A stretch of DNA of 64,000 nucleotides, taken from the NCBI GenBank assembly GCA_023974075.1, contig JAMFTG010000557.1, positions 175,487 to 239,486 on the forward strand, read 5' to 3'. The notes beneath the pieces are model-generated. The model had not been told where the DNA came from and made no database searches. It saw only the letters and a list, made by a program, of their open reading frames with translations. The number at the start of each line of letters is the position of its first letter. Position 1 is the stretch's first letter. Source of the stretch: Chaenocephalus aceratus (Eukaryota; Chordata; Actinopteri; Perciformes; Channichthyidae). Positions 36,301-45,300 of the stretch are shown in pieces. Made by a program: the position numbers and the translations under genes.

Positions 36301-39300
36301 CGTCATGATGATGAGCCTTCAACCTTCTGCATGGGAAATACGCAGCCTCGCCTTTCACGGAGTATTGAAGCCAGGGTCGGTGTTGGGACCATGAGCTGGA
36401 AAAACTACGTTTGTTTCCCGGAGAAGAGCCGAGAGGGGGAACTATCCAGGACTTCCTGTTTTGGTTTATCCACGCCAAGGTCCTCTGGAAGTAGAAGACT
36501 AACATCTCCAAGATCACGCAGACTTTCATTCAGAGTTTCATAGCATAATGAAAACATGATGTTACACTGATCTTTCAACATAGTTTAATACAAATACATA
36601 TTAGGACAAAGCCCAACAAATAACAACACTGAACATAATAATACAACAATTCAATGTTTCAATCAGCCCTGATTTCTCATTGGCCCAAATCCTGGATGGG
36701 GGGGGGCTCCATACGTTAATAACTAACATCCATAGAGTTGTACATGTCCTTATATTCATGTTTCATTTCTAAGAGTAAGAAGTAAGAACTGCAGACAGAC
36801 ATGTTGACTGTTTCTTAAAGGAACTGTAATAGATGTTAGTAGTAAAAAGTAAATCTATGTATTTAATATTTAGTAAACGATAACGTCTGAATAAAGGTCA
36901 TCTGAATCATTTTAGTTTTACATTGTGGTGGGAATTTATTCATCAAATGTGGATCGAGAGTCAAAGCATTCAGCTCTTTGTGGTGTTTCATTCCTTGAAG
37001 AAGGTTCAGTCGGTCACACAGAGAGCACACAGTCTGCAGAGAGGAAGAGGAAGAGTAGAGTTTGGGTTGCATATTTAAACACAGAGCGAGGAGAAAGGGA
37101 GGGGGAGCTTGGTGATGATGAAGGAGCATTCTGGGAGTCAGGGAGTGAGGGAGGCCGTATCAGGAAGTTCTCAGCTCACCTGAGGTGAAGGTCAGACTGT
37201 TGGTGCACAGAGAGAGTCACTGACAACACTGCAACACATCTTCTCAATAAGGACTTCTCCCCAGCTTAGCTAAGAAGTGTGAGAAGTAGTAAATATAGAT
37301 AAACATTAGCAAATAAGAATCACACAATGATATTATTAAAGTGAGTGAGTATAATATGTTTCTATTGCATACATGATAAAGTTCACTTTGTGAAGTAGAC
37401 AGATGTTTCTGTTCAGATTCATTTAAATGTTGAGAAACATCTGATTGGATTATAAACAGGTTTTTATCCTCATCATGTTTTCTTTCTTCAGACTGAGGGG
37501 CTGCAGTTTGTCAGAGATCAGCTGTTCTGCTCTGGCCTCAGCTCTGAAGTCCAACCTCCATCTGAGACATCTGGACCTGAGTGAGAACGCTCTGCGGGAT
37601 TCAGGAGAGAAGCTGCTGAGAGATCTTCTGGAGAGTCCAGACTGCAGACTGGAGACCCTCAGGTCAGTTCACTGACTCTCTGTCACTGCTGGAGATCTCA
37701 CATGTTCACTTTGTAACTGAACCTCATTTATATTCATTAATAACTTTCATCCTTAAAGTTATAAATGTCCTTTTATTCATGTTTCATTTCAACGTACTGA
37801 AGTAAGAACTAACAACCTAGAGAACAAACAGTTTATTGAGCCAAGGCTGTTCACATTTGAAGGTTTAACAGAATTACAGACGGCTTTAGTTATGCATAAA
37901 GCAAACAACAGAATACTGCCAGAAGATATCCAAACACATTAGTTTAAACTTCAGAGGATGAGCATCAGAGCAGGAGATTACATTCCAAGCATCAGCGTGT
38001 TTATCTGCTGTAATGGTTTATTTGGTCGGGACATGCACTTTAATGAACACTTAAAACAATAAATGCACCAAGCGTAAATATGCCGGGTTTAGCTTTGAGC
38101 TACTTTCCATCCGCAGTCCCTCACATCAAACATTAAGAACATGACCTTTACAAACATAGCAGATACAAATACACGACATACAAGAAAAGTGCAAAAGAGC
38201 AAGAGCAGAATACACAAGTATTTATGACATGGCAAAACAACATAGCAGCACGGATACATAGCGTGCAGGAGAGGATACCCCTGTGTTAAAGTGCATCTAG
38301 TGGTGACCGCACGTCTGCACGTCCTGCTTTAGAGCAGACGTGTCTCTGGAGCAAAGAAGTGGAATTCTTTGCCGAATGATTTAAAGGGCTTTAAGAACAT
38401 TTTCATGTTTAAGAAAATGTATAAAGAAAGCGTAATTAGACAGTGTGAAGGGGACTTGTGATTGTGTTCTGGTTTCATGGTTCAGTATTTGTGAGAAACT
38501 GTGACTGAAAGAAAGTTGCTTTGATTTGACTTTTTTATGGATATTTCATTTATTTATTTCTTATAATGTCAACAATGGAGCCCAAGTAATATCTGTTCCG
38601 AGCCAGCGGATCTTTGCTGACAAGAGTTGTGATTTCCGGACCAGTCTCGATGCGCATTGGTTTTTCTCTCCACAATTTCTCACACACAAAATGTTCCTTG
38701 GAAGAGCTGTGTCCTTTTGTAAGGCATGCTTCCAGTCTTTGAAGCCTTTTACGGTGAACGATGCGTCATGATGATGAGCCTTAAACCTTCTGCATGGGAA
38801 ATACGCAGCCTCGCCTTTCACGGAGTATTGAAGCCAGGGTCGGTGTTGGGACCATGAGCTGGAAAAACTACGTTTGTTTCCCGGAGAAGAGCCGAGAGGG
38901 GGAACTATCCAGGACTTCCTGTTTTGGTTTATCCACGCCAAGGTCCTCTGGAAGTAGAAGACTAACATCTCCAAGATCACGCAGACTTTCATTCAGAGTT
39001 TCATAGCATAATGAAAACATGATGTTACACTGATCTTTCAACATAGTTTAATACAAATACATATTAGGACAAAGCCCAACAAATAACAACACTGAACATA
39101 ATAATACAACAATTCAATGTTTCAATCAGCCCTGATTTCTCATTGGCCCAAATCCTGGATGGGGGGGGGGGGGCCATACGTTAATAACTAACATCCATAG
39201 AGTTGTACATGTCCTTATATTCATGTTTCATTTCTAAGAGTAAGAAGTAAGAACTGCAGACAGACATGTTGACTGTTTCTTAAAGGAACTGTAATAGATG

Positions 39301-42300
39301 TTGTTGTAAAAAGTAAATCTATGTATTTAATATTTAGTAAACGATAACGTCTGAATAAAGTTCATCTGAAGTCATTTTAGTTTTACATTGTGGTGGGAAT
39401 GTATTGATCAAATGTGGATCGAGAGTGAAAGCATTCAGCTCTTTGTGGTATTTCATTCCTTGAAGAAGGTTCAGTCGGTCACACAGAGAGCACACAGTCT
39501 GCAGAGAGGAAGACGAAGAGTAGAGTTTGGGTTGCATATTTAAACACAGAGCGAGGAGAAAGGGAGGGGGAGCTTGGTGATGATGAAGGAGCATTCTGGG
39601 AGTCAGGGAGTGAGGGAGGCCGTATCAGGAAGTTCTCAGCTCACCTGAGGTGAAGGTCAGACTGTTGGTGCACAGAGAGAGTCACTGACAACACTGCAAC
39701 ACATCTTCTCAATAAGGACTTCTCCCCAGCTTAGCTAAGAAGTGTGAGAAGTAGTAAATATAGATAAACATTAGCAAATAAGAATCACACAATGATATTA
39801 TTAAAGTGAGTGAGTATAATATGTTTCTGTTACATACATGATAAAGTTCACTTTCTGAAGCAGACAGATGTTTCTGTTCAGATTCATTTAAATGTTGAGA
39901 AACATCTGATTGGATTATAAACAGGTTTTTATCCTCATCATGTTTTCTTTATTCAGACTGAGGGGCTGCAGGTTGTCAGAGATCAGCTGTTCTGCTCTGG
40001 CCTCAGCTCTGAAGTCCAACCTCCATCTGAGACATCTGGACCTGAGTGAGAACGCTCTGCAGGATTCAGGAGTGGAGCTGCTGAGAGATCTTCTGGAGAG
40101 TCCAGCCTGCAGACTGGAGACCCTCAGGTCAGTTCACTGACTCTCTGTCACTGCTGGAGATCTCACATGTTCACTTTGTAATTGAACCTCATTTATATTC
40201 ATTAATAACTTTCATCCATAAAGTTGTAAATGTCCTTTTATTCATGTTTCATTTTTAACGTACTGAAGGAAGAACTGCAGACATACATGTTGAGTGTTTC
40301 TTAAAGGAACTGTAAAGGACAGACCCGGACATACATTTCATTCCCCCCCCCCAGGCCTGCCTGCTCGCTCAAGTTGGCACAGCGTTACAAATGTGCCACA
40401 AAACCAACCAATCGGAGAACTCGAGAAGGTCCATTCTGATTGGCTGTTTCGTCTCCAATCAGGGGCGGATCTAGAAGAATATTCATGGGCAAGAGGCAAG
40501 AGGGTGGCAGGAGATTTTGAGGGGTGGCATCCCCTGGCAGAAGTATATGCTGATTAATCGCAGTCATATCAATCAATGTTAACTTGGAAAGCCACAATAT
40601 TAATATTTTAACTCAATAACATTTGGTGATATTATTGTGGCACATCAGTAAAGCCTTACATATAAATATATAAGGTGGCAGACGTAATTTAATGCATTTT
40701 AACTGAATTAGCTTGTTTCACTCGTAGACCAGCAGGGGAACCAAATCTATGCAGACTGCTGCAATAAGTACATGAATTAACTGTCTCGTCGATGTTTGTC
40801 TGAATGAATATGATAATATTAACAGTCATATTATTCCTATCAGCTGTCAATCGCTGTTATGGTTCACATATTCATTATTGAATAAACTATATTTTTTGGA
40901 GGAGTTAATGATGAATGTTCCTCAAGATGCTTGCTCAAGCTCCTTGAAATTTGAAGTAATTATATCATGTATCAAAATTCTAAAGATTCAAAGGAACAGT
41001 TCAGCGCCCCACGACTTTACTGCAAACAGTTACAACCTTGACTTTACATCAGACAGAACAAACATTTAAGAAGTGACTAACTGCATCAGTTAGAGTTAAA
41101 GGTCCCGCCGTGTCATGGCCATTTCCACTGATCATAATTCCATTGTTGAGGTCTACTAGAATACATTTATACTGTGCAATTTTCCAAACTCACATTGGTT
41201 TCGCATCCAGCATCTCTGTAAAGTACGTGTTTTCACCAGGTATTCACTCTATGTCCTAAACGGCTTGTTTGAGCTCCTGCCCCCCCCCCCCTGTGCTCCG
41301 ATTGGTCAGCTCGGCCACTCTGTTCTGATTAGTCAACCACCAGAGAGGCTCCGCCCATGTCTAAAAGTGTGTTTTTTCGGCTCGCTGAGAGCGGAACATC
41401 AGTCTTCGGTACAGCGGTCCAGCCGTATATGTTATACACTAACTAACCGAACTGTACCGAACTGTGCTTATAGAAGAGTACGTTATTTTTACCTCTAATA
41501 AACTACTACTGTTTGATGAACAATCAAATCATGGTTTGCTATATATGAATAAGAAAGCGTTGTAGCCACTGTTGGGGCAGCACTACCCACGTTATGAGGC
41601 ACTATTTTCAGATGCATTTAGTCAATTTCACCCTTTTTCTCTGGTTCTTCTTAATATTTATTTTTTCCAGTTTTGGCCCGTTTCACCCGGTTCCTTCTAC
41701 CTGGGGCACTTCCCGGTCCCGGGTGCCCCCGACGGCCTTTGTCCAGCCGTTTCCCCCCCACTCATCCGTACATTAACGGATTTTGTCAATTTTCATCCCA
41801 CTGATCGAATGGCAAACGCGACCCGCCATCGGAGGGCCTCCGCCGGTGCTCTGGCGGTCGGTTCGTCCGAACTGCGGGTTCGACTCTGATGGCCGGGAGG
41901 GTGTGCTGCGTGGGGGTAACCCTGCTTGTATCTTCATAGCAGATACAAATACACGACATACAAGAAAAGTGCAAAAGAGCAAGAGCAGAATACACAAGTA
42001 TTTATGACATGGCAAAACAACATAGCAGCACGGATACATAGCGTGCAGGAGAGGATACCCCTGTGTTAAAGTGCATCTCGTGGTGACCGCACGTCTGCAC
42101 GTCCTGCTTTAGAGCAGACGTGTCTCTGGAGCAAAGAAGTGGAATTCTTTGCCGAATGATTCAAAGGGCTTTAAGAACATTTTCATGTTTAAGAAAATGT
42201 ATAAAGAAAGCGTAATTAGACAGTGTGAAGGGGACTTGTGATTGTGTTCTGGTTTCATGGTTCAGTATTTGTGAGAAACTGTGACTGAAAGAAAGTTGCT

Positions 42301-45300
42301 TTGATTTGACTTTTTTATGGATATTTCATTTATTTATTTCTTATAATGTCAACAATGGAGCCCAAGTAATATCTGTTCCGAGCCAGCGGATCTTTGCTGA
42401 CAAGAGTTGTGATTTCCGGCCCAGTCTCGATGCGCATTGGTTTTTCTCTCCACGATTTCTCACACACAAAATGTTCCTTGGAAGAGCTGTGTCCTTTTGT
42501 AAGGCATGCTTCCAGTCTTTGAAGCCTTTTACGGTGAACGATGCGTCATGATGATGAGCCTTCAACCTTCTGCATGGGAAATACGCAGCCTCGCCTTTCA
42601 CGGAGTATTGAAGCCAGGGTCGGTGTTGGGACCATGAGCTGGAAAAACTACGTTTGTTTCCCGGAGAAGAGCCGAGAGGGGGAACTATCCAGGACTTCCT
42701 GTTTTGGTTTATCCACGCCAAGGTCCTCTGGAAGTAGAAGACTAACATCTCCAAGATCACGCAGACTTTCATTCAGAGTTTCATAGCATAATGAAAACAT
42801 GATGTTACACTAATCTTTCAACATAGTTTAATACAAATACATATTAGGACAAAGCCCAACAAATAACAACACTGAACATAATAATACAACAATTCAATGT
42901 TTCAATCAGCCCTGATTTCTCATTGGCCCAAATCCTGGATGGGGGGGGGGCTCCATACGTTAATAACTAACATCCATAGAGTTGTACATGTCCTTATATT
43001 CATGTTTCATTTTTAAGAGTAAGAAGTAAGAACTGCAGACATACATGTTGACTGTTTCTTAAAGGAACTGTAATAGATGTTAGTAGTAAAAAGTAAATCT
43101 ATGTATTTAATATTTAGTAAACGATAACGTCTGAATAAAGTTCATCTGAAGTCATTTTAGTTTCACATTGTGGTGGGAATTTATTCATCAAATGTGGATC
43201 GAGAGTGAAAGCATTCAGCTCTTTGTGGTGTTTCATTCCTTGAAGAAGGTTCAGTCGGTCACACAGAGAGCACACAGTCTGCAGAGAGGAAGAGGAAGAG
43301 TAGAGTTTGGGTTGCATATTTAAACACAGAGCGAGGAGAAAGGGAGGGGGAGCTTGGTGATGATGAAGGAGCATTCTGGGAGTCAGGGAGTGAGGGAGGC
43401 CGTATCAGGAAGTTCTCAGCTCACCTGAGGTGAAGGTCAGACTGTTGGTGCACAGAGAGAGTCACTGACAACACTGCAACACATCTTCTCAATAAGGACT
43501 TCTCCCCAGCTTAGCTAAGAAGTGTGAGAAGTAGTAAATATAGATAAACATTAGCAAATAAGAATCACACAATGATATTATTAAAGTGAGTGAGTATAAT
43601 ATGTTTCTGTAACATACATGATAAAGTTCACTTTCTGAAGTAGACAGATGTTTCTGTTCAGATTCATTTAAATGTTGAGAAACATCTGATTGGATTATAA
43701 ACAGGTTTTTATCCTCATCATGTTTTCTTTCTTCAGTCTGAGGAGCTGCAGTTTGTCAGAGATCAGCTGTTCTGCTCTGGCCTCAGCTCTGAAGTCCAAC
43801 CTCCATCTGAGACATCTGGACCTGAGTTGGAACGCTCTGCAGGATTCAGGAGAGAAGCTGCTGAGAGATCTTCTGGAGAGTCCAGACTGCAGACTGGAGA
43901 CCCTCAGGTCAGTTCACTGACTCTCTGTCACTGCTGGAGATCTCACATGTTCACTTTGTAATTGAACCTCATTTATATTCATTAATAACTTTCATCCATA
44001 AAGTTATAAATGTCCTTTTATTCATGTTTCATTTTTAACGTACTGAAGGAAGAACTGCAGACATACATGTTGAGTGTTTCTTAAAGGAACTGTAAAGGAC
44101 AGACCCGGACATACATTTCATTCCCCCCCCCCAGGCCTGCCTGCTCGCTCAAGTTTGCACAGCGTTACAAATGTGCCACAAAACCAACCAATCGGAGAAC
44201 TCGAGAAGGTCCATTCTGATTGGCTGTTTCGTCTCCAATCAGGGGCGGATCTAGACAAATATTCATGGGGTGGCCAGAGGGTGGCAGGAGATTTTGAGGG
44301 GTGGCATCCCCTGGCAGAAGTATATGCTGAATTAATCGCAGTCATATCAATCAATGTTAACTTGGAAAGCCACAATATTGATATTTTAACTCAATAACAT
44401 TTGGTGATATTATTGTGGCACATCAGTAAAGCCTTACATATAAATATATAAGGTGGCAGACGTAATTTAATGCATTTTAACTGAATGAGTTGGTTTCACT
44501 CGTAGACCAGCAGGGGAACCAAATCTATGCAGACTGCTGCAATAAGTACATTAATTAACTGTCTCGTCGATGTTTGTCTGAATGAATATGATAATATTAA
44601 CAGTCATATTATTCCTATCAGCTGTCAATCGCTGTTATGATTCATCCATCCATCCATCCATCCATCTTCTCCCGCTTATCCGTGGTCGGGTCGCGGGGGT
44701 AGCAGTTCCAGCAGAGAGCCCCAAACTTTCTTTTCCCTGGCGACATCAACCAGCTCTGACTGGGGGGTCCCAAGGCGCTCCCAGGCCAGCGAAGAGATAT
44801 AATCCCTCCACCTGGTCCTAGGTCTACCCCTTGGTCTCTTCCCAGCTGGACGTGCCTGGAACACCTCCCTAGGGAGGCGCCCAGGTGGCATCCTAACTAG
44901 GTGCCCGAACCACCTCAACTGGCTTCTTTCGACGCGAAGGAGGAGCGGCTCAACTCCGAGTCCCTCCCTGATGACCGAACTTCTCACCTTATCTCTAAGG
45001 CAGACACCAGCCACCCGGCGGAGGAAACCCATCTCGGCCGCTTGTATCCGCGATCTCGTTCTTTCGGTCATGACCCATCCTTCATGACCATAGGTGAGGG
45101 TAGGAACGGAAATGGCCCGGTAGACAGAGAGCTTTGCCTTCTGGCTCAGCTCCCTTTCCCTTGTTATGATTCACATATTCTTTATTGAATAAACTATATT
45201 TTTTGGAGGAGTTAATGATGAATGTTCCTCAAGATGCTTGCTCACGCTCCTTCAAATTTGAAGTAATTATATCATATATCAAAATTCTAAAGATTCAAAG

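Larger units (their letters stand above)
27374..37491 (+). repeat. Three-exon LRR block, copy 1 (exons B-D)
   Basis: About 10.04 kb (excluding the 78-bp expansion in exon B): exon B, short intron, exon C, long intron, exon D, long intron. Copy 2 starts at exon E. Long-intron variants pair across copies: C-D shares CGTTATTTTTACCTC and AAACGCGACCCGCC with F-G; D-E shares GTTATTTTGACC, AAACACGACCCGCC and a TGCTGCGTTCTTCTCCTC insertion with G-H. Confidence 0.88.
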
